Of a stretch of DNA of 64,000 nucleotides, positions 22,664-33,438 are shown one piece after another. Position numbers and translations under genes: made by a program. Each line of letters opens with the position of its first letter. Position 1 is the first letter of the stretch. The notes beneath the pieces are model-generated. The model worked only from the letters and a program-made list of their open reading frames with translations, searched no databases and was not told the DNA's origin. Location of the stretch: positions 1,178,001 through 1,242,000 of the forward strand of contig MARA01000005.1 of the NCBI GenBank assembly GCA_001792895.1, given 5' to 3'. This stretch comes from Lentinus brumalis. Its lineage: Eukaryota > Basidiomycota > Agaricomycetes > Polyporales > Polyporaceae.

Positions 22664-23493
22664 AAACCCTCCTTCTCCTTCATCGTCGTCAGCGTGGCAA
22701 TGCGCTCCTCCAGTGCCTTGAGCTGCAACTGAAGGGCGACCACCTCATCCGACGTCGTGGAGGATGATGAGGAGGCTGCGGCGCGTTGACCGCCTTTCCT
22801 CTCCGGGCATTGGGCGGCCCTGTGACCGTTTCGTCCGCAGACGAAGCAACCGGTGGGACCGGAGGTAGGAGGACGTTCCTTATTCGCAGCTACCTTCTCG
22901 CCGCGTTTTGGGAACTTCCCGGTGCGAGGTCGCTCCTCTGACCGTCGTGCCAGGTGCTGGTCCATCTGCAAGGCAACCGTCTGCATCTTGACAAGGGTAG
23001 AGATGTCGTGAGCAGTGGTGGCGAACTCGTCCTTGATGCGATAGGGGAGTCCTTCACGGTAGCGCTCGCGCTTGTCGTCATCGGAGAACCCAGTCCGAGC
23101 AGCCACCGCATTGAACTCAGCAGTGTACTCCTTGACCGTGCCAAGCCTGTGCGAAGCCTTGCAAAGCTTGACCAGCTCAGCAGTGGCTGCCTCCTTGTCA
23201 TCTACGGCGCAGAAGTGGGCCTTGAACGCATCTTCGAATGCAGCGACATCCGCCCAAGGAGTAGTTGTGGCTGCCGTGATGATATGCGGCCCGGCCCAGC
23301 TTGCAGCATCGCCTGTGAGGCGGTTCAAGACGACCATCCAGATCAGGTTCGCGCCTACTCCTGCCCTGGTGGCAACTCCGTGATAGGCTGTGGCGCTGCT
23401 GATGAAGGTGAGGCCTTCCTGAGCATTCTTGCCATCGTACTCTCGAGGCAGTAGAACCGGCAGGAGCTTGGTGACGTCAAAAGGAGCCGTCAT
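22660..23493 (-). CDS. Retrotransposon Gag (capsid and nucleocapsid)
   Basis: ATG at 23493 (MTAPFDVTKLLPVLLPREYDG) gives 277 residues. The capsid part includes AASWAGPHIITA and VKEYTAEFNAVAARTGFSD. One CCHC zinc knuckle, CFVCGRNGHRAAQC, follows near residue 226, then a Ser-rich stretch and a C-terminal coiled-coil (LQLQLKALEERIATLTTMKEKE). The stop codon overlaps a slippery heptamer, so Gag is the unshifted product. A Pro/Ser-rich frame lies just upstream (23490-23771) and may be leader or a lost N-terminal extension. Confidence 0.9.
   Translation of the reverse strand: MTAPFDVTKLLPVLLPREYDGKNAQEGLTFISSATAYHGVATRAGVGANLIWMVVLNRLTGDAASWAGPHIITAATTTPWADVAAFEDAFKAHFCAVDDKEAATAELVKLCKASHRLGTVKEYTAEFNAVAARTGFSDDDKRERYREGLPYRIKDEFATTAHDISTLVKMQTVALQMDQHLARRSEERPRTGKFPKRGEKVAANKERPPTSGPTGCFVCGRNGHRAAQCPERKGGQRAAASSSSSTTSDEVVALQLQLKALEERIATLTTMKEKEGF
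22663..22669 (-). promoter_or_regulatory. Putative -1 ribosomal frameshift site between gag and pol
   Basis: In the gag frame the last codons read GAG GGT TTT TGA, so G-GGT-TTT fits the X-XXY-YYZ rule for -1 slippage right before the stop. The pol frame is -1 relative to gag and open through this point. Confidence 0.6.
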
Positions 23494-24372
23494 GGTGGGG
23501 AGAGTGGGGGTGATGGGTGGCGGTGTGGTGGGGTGCGAGAGCCTTGCGACGGAGCACTAGGGGTAGTCGTCCGCGAAGGATTCCGTGGAGGAAGAGGTGG
23601 TGGGAGTCCGAGGCGGGGAATTGAGGACGATGTCAGGTTGTCGTCCCTCCGGCTGGGACTCAGGGGGTAATGCCGAGGTGGTGGCAACTGGACTGAAGGA
23701 TCCTGATGCTCGACGTTGCAGGCGCTCGCTGGCAAGGACAAGCGCAGTGGGGAGAGGGATCCGGGATCCACTAAGTGGAGACTCAGTGGGAGGGTATTGG
23801 TGCGGCTAGGGAGACGGCTCGGTGGGCGGGTACCGGTCTACTGGATGAGAGGCGGACTGCTTCACGCAGGGGACGTCCACTAGCAGTAGTAGTGGCAACT
23901 GGTTGTGTCAGTCGCTGGCGGATCTGCTCCTCCTGTTCCGGTGTGGGGTAGACGTAGGTATGGAGATCGGTCCAGACTTGCGCGTCTGACGCCCAGGTAG
24001 GTAGTCGCTCTGGACAAGGTTGCTGATCACAGATGTACCACCGCTGATCAGTGCCGCGCCAGTGATGATCTTCTACCGCACTTGAATGAAAGGCGTGGTT
24101 GTAGGGGGCACAAGAGGGGCGGGGCTGATCCAGTGTGTAGAGGTCGACGTCAGGTAGAACACGAGTTCACCTGACCTTCGCCTGTCAGTGGACCTCAGAG
24201 TCTTACTGGACAGCGGTGGGGGTCCAGGAGGTAGTACCGCGCACGTAGGTTGTAGAACCAACAGCGACAGATACAGCTCAACACCAGGAGCGCGGTTATA
24301 GAACCGGCGATCAACTGATGGAGGGTGGGGAAGGGGGAGTACGCCAGTGCTCGTGTTGAAGTTTCGACCTAA
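23494..24372 (-). other. Retrotransposon 5' leader
   Basis: Lies between the 5' LTR and gag. It contains short Pro/Ser-rich minus-strand frames of uncertain meaning and no recognised domain. Confidence 0.6.
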
Positions 24373-24740
24373 TGTTACGACTGATCGTCGAGGGGGATCA
24401 GGAAAGACTCACGAGACGAGCAGGGGCGTCGACGAGCACTTGTGCAGCGAGAGCGGAGCAATGCTCGACGATCAGGGCTGGGGACAAGATGTATTGAGAG
24501 AGGTATCTACAGAGCGAAGTACAGCTTGGCTTACCTGGGGACAAGAGGTCGAAACTGAGGGTCCCCAGGTAGCGCTGGTGGTCTTATATACATGAGGGAA
24601 CAATAGTGTCAGAAGACAATAGCGTGAGAGACATCATGGATGAAGACAATAGCGTGAGAGGGACCATGGGAATCATGGTGATCGAACAATAGGATGACTG
24701 GGAAAGGAAATGAATAGTACCGGGGAGGCTGTTCGTAACA
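24373..24740 (-). repeat. 5' LTR of the retrotransposon
   Basis: Same 368-bp unit as 18513-18880 with one transition at 24469. Confidence 0.97.
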
Positions 24741-24745
24741 ATGGG
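24741..24745. repeat. Target-site duplication ATGGG, right copy
   Basis: Matches 18508-18512. Confidence 0.9.
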
Positions 24746-25742
24746 CGGTTCCGACATCCTGCGAGAAGTTCAGCGTATTAGTCAAACGAGTACACCGCAC
24801 TCTGAACGTACGTGGGTTTGGAGTGGTGGCAGCTCTTGCATTTCTTCTTTACAAGTTTGCCAAGAGTGTAAACAGACGAAATTGGAATGTTGCGGTCAGA
24901 CAACTTTGCCGAGATGACGGACGAAGCCTCTGCAACAAACATGCGGTGGACGGAGAGGTGCGCTCCATCCGAAGCGATGCAGACAAGGTCGGGATGTGGG
25001 ATATTGGGCACAAAAACCTGGGAGTGAGGGACTTCCTCGTACGACACGATATCGTCTTCCTCGCTCCTGGATTGTATAGGCGAGGAGGAGACAGGTGCAT
25101 GGAGCACCGCCGGAAGAGTAAGAGTGGGTCTACAGAGCTCGAATTGCGGAGCGACCTGCCCCCTTAGACGACGATACTCCCGGAAACGAAAATAGTCGCC
25201 AGCCTTGACATCTTGTATGCTGCCGATACGACCGGCGTCGAACTTGTCATCGTCGAAGGTGCTTTCTACCGAGCGACGAGCGAGGGCTCCCGCTTCATCC
25301 GACAGGCGAGCGCCCACACTTCGATAGCGGACCCGCGACGAGCCAGATCAACCAGCTCGTCCTCGAGCACTGTGATGGGAAGCTCGAGCTGGTACTGCAC
25401 CGCTACTCGGAGCGCAGTCTCGATGTCCGCAATAGAGAGATCGGACTTGGGCTTGGGAATGGGATAGCAGATGCGAAGGAGGATATCCAGTGTGGTACTG
25501 TAAGCATCGAGAGCGAGGTGCGTCTGTGATGAGGTAGGAGGGTGTAGCTGCGCCTCGAACCAGGGAGAGGCTTCGATCAGTATGTGACTACGGACCAGGA
25601 ACTCCACGCCGTCGAGGCTACGGAGGACGACGTCAGCATCAGGCTTGGTGAAGGGACTGAGTGCATTGCTGGCTAGGAGTGGCATTGTGGCATCCTCAGG
25701 GAGTGCGTCGACGAGAGGACCTAGTGCGACAGCGTCCATCAT

Positions 25743-26298
25743 GACCGACACGGATGTGGAGGGGATCGCAAGGAGTCGCGTTCTTGTAGGCACAGAACTC
25801 GAGACGATATAGTCAGTTCTCTTCCACCGATGGAGAGATGCTGTCACGGCCCTACATGTTGCCTACATGAGGCCAACTACCGCAGCAACCGGCGCTGGAT
25901 GACAGGCTGAGACTGCCTAGACCCCGCGCCGTCTCACGCCCCCTACCGCGCAAAGACGCACGCAGCGTTGGCGCGTGACTGTGCATCCCAGTCAATGTGC
26001 ATATATTGCCGAGATGACTGCCACTCACTGCTTAATGCTGCCGTTTGGACAGCGACTTTTGAATCACGCATGATTTGCACAATAATCCAGACTAATCTTG
26101 TATTCTGTGCGTTCCAACGGTGACGGGGCTCGACATGAACTTGGGGAGATTTTCCTGCATGTTCGTGGTTGAAACAGAGCGCAAGTTCGCTATGGTCGGG
26201 CAGGCGCTTGAACTTCCTACTTGGGCATGCGACAGGCGCGCAATGCCGATGCACTGAATCCTTGCGACTCCCCAGCACACCGTGGTAGCCTCGTCGCA
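25743..26298. other. Intergenic, divergent promoter of the BTB and DUF202 genes
   Basis: No gene supported. The frame of the DUF202 gene is open upstream to 26221 but without a better start. Confidence 0.4.
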
Positions 26299-26745
26299 AT
26301 GCCCGTACTTCAGGAAATCAGAGTGAGTGAGGGAAGGGACTATGCCATGCTTGAACGCAATCTACTATCGCATCTCCGGCTTGCGGTGCTCCTGTCGCTG
26401 CTATCTGCCTCTCTGCTGTTGAATGCCCGTCTGCCGACCCCTTCGGAACCAGGATCCGCACATACCCCACAATCAACGATGGGTCTCAGCATCGCTGTGA
26501 TAGAGGTCGGTGCTGCTGTGATAACCGTTGCTGCCGGAGTATGGGAGTACTGGCAGGGGTATGCAGATATCAAGGCCCAGAGGGGATTCCTTAGGGCTAG
26601 CCAGTGAGTCTTCCCCGCATTCGCAGAGCATGTCTCATATCATACTGTTCGCCTCCATTGCAGGACTCATCTCGCGATTCTGAGCATCCTTGGAATAGTC
26701 GTGTTTGCCATATGCCTCATGCTTATCTCAAAAGAGAGTATCTGA
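26299..26745 (+). CDS. DUF202-family small membrane protein
   Basis: Exons 26299-26603 and 26664-26745 give 128 residues. EGRDYAMLERNLLSHLRLAVLLSLLSASLLL matches the start of the DUF202 family (charged RD..xxERxxLxxLR followed by the first membrane helix); this string is given here in pieces: RDYAMLERNLL, then LRLAVLLSLLSASLLL. A second helix, LSIAVIEVGAAVITVAAGVW, is followed by a YWQGYADIKAQRGFL loop. A third helix, LAILSILGIVVFAICLMLI, is supplied by exon 2. Three membrane spans fit the family. The function of DUF202 proteins is unknown; related domains occur in vacuolar transporter chaperones. An upstream in-frame ATG at 26221 is less likely because the added residues are not family-like. 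Confidence 0.75.
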
Positions 26746-27381
26746 CGGTCTCAATCCTGACTGTTGCCACAAAGCCAATGCCTCCTACTGTCGACATGGG
26801 CGGTGACATCCTCCTCCTGGTCCGTGCGCAATGTCCCATGCCCTGTATCATGCCATAGACATGTCACATCTTCCTTCTCTGCCACCAAGTCCATCCTCTG
26901 ATGCTCCATGGCCTTCTCCGCTGTGATAGTTCCCATCACGAGCCGGCGAGAACTCGCGCTGTCACTCCGGCCATCCGCTGCAAAAACAGCCTTCCGTATG
27001 CACAGCCGGTGTCGGTGCCTTTATTTCAAGCGATACAGGACCTAAATCGCGTACCCTTATGGCCGGCATCCTCAATCCCCGCGCCTCGCTCACCCTTGTT
27101 CGCTCGCTGCTGGAGGCGGGCATCGAATCCACGGCTGCATCGAAACCAGACCACCCGTTCCTCACAGCCACGCATCCGGCGTGAAGTCTGTGATACACGT
27201 CTGCGGCGTGTCAATGCGCGACTTCTAAGCATTCACTACCAGGGCAGGCACTTTTCCCGGGAAGGCACGCTCTTCTCGCGGACTCGCCTTCGGTTCTACT
27301 TCTTAGAGAGCTCCCGGCTCCCGCCAACTCTGCCACGGTCCCTCTCTCACCATCCCTGTCCCCCGTCCTTCTCCCCTCACC
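26746..27381. other. Intergenic
   Basis: No gene supported. The last 100 bases are C/T-rich and run into the ATG at 27382, like a core promoter. Confidence 0.4.
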
Positions 27382-29249
27382 ATGACCACTACCACCGCAA
27401 CAATGACATACGCGCCTCCCGCACAGGCGAGCGTCCCCGACGGGGCAACTGCGTCCACTATCGTCCTCCGGCGCGGTCACAGTGCGACTCCATTGTTCCT
27501 CCACCGGAGACCTGTCTATCAGGTTCGGAGCACAGCGTCGATGTCCCATCTTCCAACGTCCCGACCATCCACAACTCCAGCACTGTCCAGGCCTTCTGCG
27601 CCCTCTGCGGAGCACCCTTCAAGTGGGTCGACGACTGGCAGGATCCTAGTTTCTCTGGTCCAACCCTGTTCTGAACACAATCGATCCCCCACCTTCGCCA
27701 GCATCGCGTTGCAGCAACCAGTCTCACCCCGGACGAGCCTCAATCGTCAATCGCACCTTGCATCTCGCCCTCCGCGACCTAACAAGGCTCTTCCGCCCAT
27801 ACCCTTCCCTACCGGTCCTCCTACGCCACCCGAGGACACGTCAGTTGCGCCTGAATATTTTGCGCGTGTGACGCCATTGCGCGTACCCACCGCGAGGCTT
27901 CTTTCCCAAGATACCGAGGACACTATTCGGGAGCTCGAGGAGCTTGCAGCGTCGCTTAAACAGATGAGTGTTTCTACGGCGTCGGCACGCGTCTCAGGTG
28001 CACATCGCGATCGCGATTTCTCCCCCGTCAAAATCAGCGTCTCCGTTCCCGGTACACGCGTGAAACGAGCAGAGCGACAAGACCCCGTGGGTGGGGCATC
28101 CGGCGCCACCTCCTGGCGACGTTCAGACTCGGCAACAAGCCCTGTTGGGCCTCGCATCGTTGTGACGAATGCCTCCATGGAGGCCTTACCTTCCCTTGAC
28201 CACCTTGACTCCGTGCCTGCTTCCAAGGGACAGCTTCTTGCGAGGAAGGCGGACCTTGAGGGCGTCTCATGGAAGGGAGAGGATTCCGATGCGGAGGAAG
28301 ATTTCTGGGTCGACGAGTACGGAGCGTGGGGCGCATCTGAGAAGGGCAAATGGAAGGCCATTGACGAGGAAGCGGATGGCGTTGTACCAGGACAGGTGAG
28401 TGTTCAGCCTTCATAGCGCAATTTGCGCTGTTTCAGATCCTGATGTCATCTCTCTAAGTGGCAGCATACCGCGAGCCGGTCAGAAGCACCCCGTGCGCTC
28501 CCCTGTCCAGCGGGAAAGTCGTACATCTACGAGCCAGTCGTGAGTGCTTCCAGGGCTGGTCAATACGATTGACACTGACTTCAGAGGTTCCTCGTGGTCA
28601 GGGCGCACCTGAGTTTCTGCTTGGGTCTTCCACTTCCTGCAGTGCGCGCGCGGGGTCTGGCTACCACAGCCGTCCTTCCATCGTGCACGAGGCCGTTCCA
28701 AGCACCCGCCGTCCCCGCCGTCCGCGCCCGGCTCCTCTTATTCTCGCGCCTTCCGAGCAGGCAGAGCTGGCCCTGGCGACTGCGCTACTACTCGGCACGC
28801 CAAGAAAGCGGCCATCGAGTCGCCGCCCTCAGACTGCTCCTCACACGACCCCTCACACCCCTCGAACCCCTCACGCGCCCCGCGCCCGGCAACCCACACC
28901 TCCCGCTCCCCTGCCGACGAGGCGGCAACAAGCCACCGACATCGCTGACGGGTCCTTCTCTAGCCCTGCAGAGCAAAGCATCTTCCCGACCGTCACCGCG
29001 AATGCGACCGAGCACGGGCACGTGGATGTAGATGACACAACCCGTCACTCTGAGCCTCTCCCAGCCATGCCTCGTGTGCCTACCAGCGCGATCCACGTTC
29101 TCCGAGGCAAATTTGAGCACGAGCACGCGCGGCCGATGACAGCGCCCTCCGTTCCTGGTGGTTCGCACTCGGAACCGAACTCTCCCCGCCCGACGGTACG
29201 CCCGCGGCTCAAGTCACTGAAGAACCTCCTCAAGCATTGGTCCAAGTGA
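27382..29249 (+). CDS. Hypothetical Pro/Ser-rich protein, gene model uncertain in the middle
   Basis: ATG at 27382 in a good context (caccATGACC) opens a frame to about 28,395. It is Pro/Ser/Thr-rich, with PPIPFPTGPPTPPEDTS, a short helix DTIRELEELAASLKQM and an acidic patch SDAEEDFWVDEYGAWG. A GTGAGT donor follows. The coding strand then seems to pass through a small exon (about 28,465-28,537) and a GTGAGT...TTCAG intron into the last frame, which ends RPRLKSLKNLLKHWSK-stop at 29249. The middle junctions do not keep phase without an extra assumption, so a one-base loss or a different small exon is likely there. No domain recognised. Confidence 0.55.
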
Positions 29250-29941
29250 TCCATCTGTAATATGCCTGTCACCATATCTCGAACATGTGTTCGGACGTCA
29301 CACAAACAAACGTCTCATACGCTCCTTCTCTGCTAAGCATTATAGTATTGTCCCGCACGTTCTCTGGCTGGACTGGAGAGCGTGTAATAGTTACCCTAGC
29401 CCCGTTCAATGCCTACACCTACGCCTCGCTACCCACACACTCGAACTGTATCCCTATCTATATATGTTTTGTATGTTTCGTATCGCCTGCCTCCTATCCT
29501 CCGCTCCCTTTTGTGTCCATAAGTCCGATTCACAGTCTGTCGAACAGTACAACAGCAATGAGCATGCGGACATGACACCCTGTGTACGTAGGAGCATGAT
29601 ACAGTCTGCGCGCAAGCCCATTAAGCCAGACACTGGAGTCTAGTACCTTAGATTTCAAGATATACGACAATACAACACCGTACAGAGAGAGCGGACAGAG
29701 AATGCACAGCAAGGCAGCTAGCGTATATGCAGCGTATAACGTAGTATACCACATATCACACGTACAGTAATCACCCGAACGACCAGAAAATGGATACATC
29801 AGTCTAACACGCACAACCGACTAACACGAGAGCACCTCAGGGAGGACAGCGCACGGAGAGACATGATGAAGGGGGAAAAGGTATCGACCGTGACCGAGGA
29901 GAGGGTCGTAGGTCCACGATTACCCCACCAGCGCAAAGCAG
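29250..29941. other. Intergenic between convergent genes
   Basis: Only 3' flanks of the two convergent genes; nothing else seen. Confidence 0.4.
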
Positions 29942-32904
29942 CTATGACAGGGCAGCGGCAGTCTCTCCTGCCGCGACCATAATCACGGGCTGCGTGGAGG
30001 TAGGGCCCAGAGACGCCGTGGCAGCCATGAAGCTCTCATTGAAGGAGCCCTCGGCATCAGCGAGATTCAACGAACCCATCCCGTCGACCAGCTCGGCCGG
30101 ACTCGCCCCCGTATTTGCTCGACTGCGTCCGTTCTGGGCTGCTCCAACACTCGCTCCGTTCCGCCCTGCCTTCGGGTTGAACAGCTCCGGATTCTTCGGT
30201 GGCGGCCGGTCATACGCAGGATCCTGCTCGTCCAGTCTTCCGATCGCGGCCGGAGCAGGGGATGTTGGAACCTGCGGACTTGACTGTTGTGATGTAGGAT
30301 AATGGACAAGGGCGGTGCCCGACGCGTTCGCAGCTCCTTGCGGACTTGCCACCATGACACGCGACAGGGAACCGTTAGTCCAAGCGCCGCCGACGACGGG
30401 GGGCCGCGTCTGAGGAGCCGACGAGAGCGGCGGGAAGTCGTTTGGCTGCAAGGAGGGTTGACCTTGTGATGGCAGATGCGACTGTCCGCCACCCATCCGC
30501 GCTGGCGACAAAGTTCTGTTCGCGGCGTTGTGATCATGATGGCGTGAGTGTTGGGGCTTCAGACCCACTGCCCAGTCTGGCCGAGCGGGGAGAGGGTGCT
30601 TCGAAGATGTGGAGGTAGACGTGAATGTACGTCGCGATGACGAAGAGGTCGTAGAGGACGACTGTGTACCCGCGCAAACGCGAGGAGGATGAAAGCACAT
30701 CAACACACATTCAAGCGATGGGCCGTCGTAGGAATGGGACAGGTGACGGGACTTACCGCTGTAGAAGATGTCTCGTCTGCAGGCGTCCTTGCGCCAGCAC
30801 TTCCACCACTCGATGCGCCAGATGTTCGCCTCATGTTGGTGCTCAACCGAGGTCCATATGCGTCGCTGGCTCCAATGCTATTGGACGCACCATTGGGAGC
30901 GTATGGGAGCCCGCCACTGCTAACACCGGGGGTATAGTTCCACGCGCCCCGCGCTCGAGGCACGCCCCGCTTGCCATTCAGGCTCCCATGTCCGTTGCTA
31001 TTCCGCGAAGACGTCCTGCTGATGTTATAGCCGTCCATGCTGTTCCCGTTGTTGGCATTGGTATCACGCACAGGACCAGGATGATACATCTGCCCAGGCA
31101 TCGAGGACGGAGGTGGTGGTGGTGGTGGTGGGCCCATCGTCGGAGCACCTGATTGGTATGGCTGCTGGTAGTATCCAGGCATGCCGTACCCGTACGGCGC
31201 GGGCCCGGGCGCGTAGGGCGGGTACGGTGGGACATTTTGCATGGGTGGTGGCATGGAATGAGCGGGCGTATGACCTTCCGAACGAGGAGGAGGCATGCCC
31301 TGCTGCGATTGGTGTTGTTGATGCGGAGGGGGCGGTGGCTGGCCAGGCGAAGGTGAGTTGGCCCACATATAAGGTTGGCCGTACTGGGGTTGGGGTGCAC
31401 TCTGGGGTGGCGAATACATCATCTCGGGACCACCTAGAGTGGTTGGATCAGAGTGCTGAGAGGGTGGCGGAGGGTATTGATAAGGGGGATAGTAGTACGG
31501 AGTCATGTAGGGCTGCCCGGTAGGAGTATTGTACGAAGGGTAGACATAGTGCGCAATGTAGCCCGGAGGTGGCGGCGCCGCGGGGCCATACTGGCCCTGT
31601 TCGTACGACGGCCCGCTGGCAGGTTCGTACAGCGTGGGATAGGTGAACGACGGCGACGTCGCTCGGGAATTGCGGGAGCTCCCTGAGCCGTTGGCATTAT
31701 ACGAAGCTCCCGAAGATCTGAGAGATCTCACCGAGGATGCTGTCGAACCAGCGCCTCTCCGAGCGTCCCTCTTGTCTCGGTTAACTGGTCCCGACCACTC
31801 GCTCTCAGTGGGCGCAGAGCTCGCTGAATCGTCCATGTCGCCGATACTGCTCCCGCGTCCGCCGCTAGTAGAGCCAGATCCTGAAACAAGGCTGAACGTG
31901 GACGAGTTGGCGCTCATGTCCTTCTCCTTGTCTTTCTTCTCCTCGAATCCCATGAAGATCCGCGAGCGCGCCTGGTTATACTCCGCCTCACGCTCTTCTA
32001 TAGTTTTGTACCGCCTAGCACCAGAGGAGGCGGCGCTGCTGACGCCGCCGACGCTGCCTGCCTCTGACGCATCGACGTCGGACGTGTCCGCGTCCTCGCC
32101 TGCGGTTGACCCCGGCTGGGAGTGCTGCCTTCCGCGCAACGGTCGGTCTCTGCGCATAATTTGGAAGGCAGGCTGTGCGGCTTGTTCCGCTGGGACGAGT
32201 TCGCAGATGCGTCGGGCGGGGCTGCGGTGAGCTATGCGTGAGTGACGGGAATGACGACGGTAACAGGTTCACACACATGCGACTCTCCGAGCGGCAGTAC
32301 ACGAGGATGGTCTTCGTGACTTGGTCGGTCTCCGGGACGAGCTTGTAGTACGCCGAGCATCTATGGACGAGTAACCGTTGGTAAGATGTGGCGGGCGTGA
32401 GGTCAATCCTCGGCCTGTATCGACGACACCGTCAGCACCACATATCGGAGTGACATGAACGTCCCAAAGAAATAGAACAAATTACGCCCGCATACGAAGC
32501 CGCAGATTCTAGGGGAACAGCACTGGATCGTCGTGTGACGCCAGAAAGAACGCAGAAGTGGGCAATGAAGCAAATACGACCGAGACGCACCTGCGTTCCT
32601 TGATCAGCGTCTCCATCTGCTCGCCCAGCTTCAGCACATATATCCTGTCCTTGCTCCTGAGGGCCTCCAAGATCTGCGCATCGGGCTCGACGTCCGAGAG
32701 CATGCTCGCCGTTGAGCTCGCCTCCATCGCGTGAAGGGCGCCCGGAGACGCCTCAAGCTTCGTGTTGAAGGAGCAGCTCGACGATGAGGGGTTGTATGAC
32801 GGCGATGCGGCGATAGGGCTTACAGAGAGCGACCGCTCGCTGTGGATGTCCGGCGCGCTCATGCTGGTGCTTGCTGTGGCTGCGTCGCCAGACGCTGTCG
32901 CCAT
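29942..32904 (-). CDS. R3H and SUZ domain RNA-binding protein
   Basis: Exons 32591-32904, 32275-32414, 30757-32231 and 29942-30661 keep phase and give 882 residues from the ATG at 32904; in-frame sequence upstream to 33054 may extend it. The R3H domain spans exons 1-2: ILEALRSKDRIYVLKLGEQM, then IDLTPATSYQRLLVHRCSAYY with the Arg-x3-His core (RLLVH). The SUZ region follows: ICELVPAEQ, AFQIMRRD, and YKTIEEREAEYNQARSRIF. The rest is a Tyr/Pro-rich disordered prion-like stretch with a run of eight prolines and a conserved-looking tail (MGSLNLADAEG). R3H-SUZ proteins such as animal R3HDM and Drosophila Encore bind single-stranded RNA and influence mRNA fate in cytoplasm. The mRNA targets here are unknown. 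Confidence 0.85.
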
Positions 32905-33438
32905 GCCTGGAACCGGCGATCCCGAGGAGGAGCCTTGGCGGTGGCTATTCGTCGCCTGCGGGTGTGCTTCTGGAGGCAGGAGGGGGGTTTCTGTGTTGTC
33001 GCAAATGAAAGAATGCGCAGCCTCAGCATGGAGAACGGGCAGGAGGGAGGGCACGGCTCGCTTGGCAAGTCCTCGGCCGCCCTCCGGTCAATAGAACGAT
33101 GCATACGCACCAGTAGACATTCTATCGGTCAGACAAGTACCCGGGCAACTGAAAGCGACGAGCAAGAGGAGGATTGTCTGGGGGACGAGCCGGGGTGCAT
33201 CAGGTTTAAGGGTAAGAGTATCCTTCCACCGACAGGCGCCCATGCCGTCTACAAAGTCGGCAAGCGCCCGCTGTACTCTCCCGCAAAATCTCCGCCTGTC
33301 GCCGCGGGCAATCATTGGTTCTCGGCTTCCCAGGTTCTCAATGTAGACAGCGATGGATATGATACATATTACAGCGGTATGGAAGGAGTGGAAGAGCATC
33401 CATGCACCAGCCACTCATGACTAGATATGATATGTCCT
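32905..33438. other. Intergenic, promoter of the R3H-SUZ gene
   Basis: The minus-strand frame open to 33054 could be a 5' extension of the R3H-SUZ protein. Nothing else seen. Confidence 0.4.

Larger units (their letters stand above)
18513..24740 (-). mobile_element. Ty3/gypsy LTR retrotransposon, chromodomain type
   Basis: The two 368-bp LTRs begin TGTTACGA and end TCGTAACA. They differ only at 18609 (T) versus 24469 (C). Five-base target duplications (ATGGG) lie at 18508-18512 and 24741-24745. The element is read on the minus strand: 5' LTR 24373-24740, leader, gag, pol in the order protease, reverse transcriptase, RNase H, integrase, chromodomain, then a polypurine tract and the 3' LTR 18513-18880. 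Integrase after RNase H defines Ty3/gypsy. Near-identical LTRs indicate a recent insertion. It lies inside an exon of a BTB gene. The primer-binding site is not obvious: sequence after the 5' LTR starts TTAGGTCGAAAC and lacks the usual TGG. Confidence 0.97.
17731..25742 (-). pseudogene. BTB/POZ domain protein gene disrupted by an LTR retrotransposon
   Basis: Exons read 25270-25742, 24812-25219, then 24741-24758, which continues on the far side of the transposon at 18507 down to 17817, and last 17731-17751. The 18-nt exon part and the 691-nt part are one exon cut by the element; the 5-bp ATGGG duplication flanks it. Leaving out the element and one duplication copy, all phases agree and the frame is open for 536 residues. 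The protein has BTB motifs PFTKPDADVVLRSLDGVEF and SHILIEASPWFEAQL, then LLRICYPIPKPKSDL, a zinc-like Cys-x2-Cys (CKSCHH), a second half with FQLCYPDHTLP, and ends MVKFQWA. It parallels the BTB gene at 11.6 kb. The 50-nt intron 25220-25269 could alternatively be coding, since the paralogue has residues there, but splicing is what keeps the frame. This allele cannot encode the full protein. Confidence 0.85.

Noticed and set aside
18513..24595. Identical open frames of about 80 residues in both LTRs
   Set aside because: They are simply the same LTR sequence read twice; no domain, and LTRs are regulatory.
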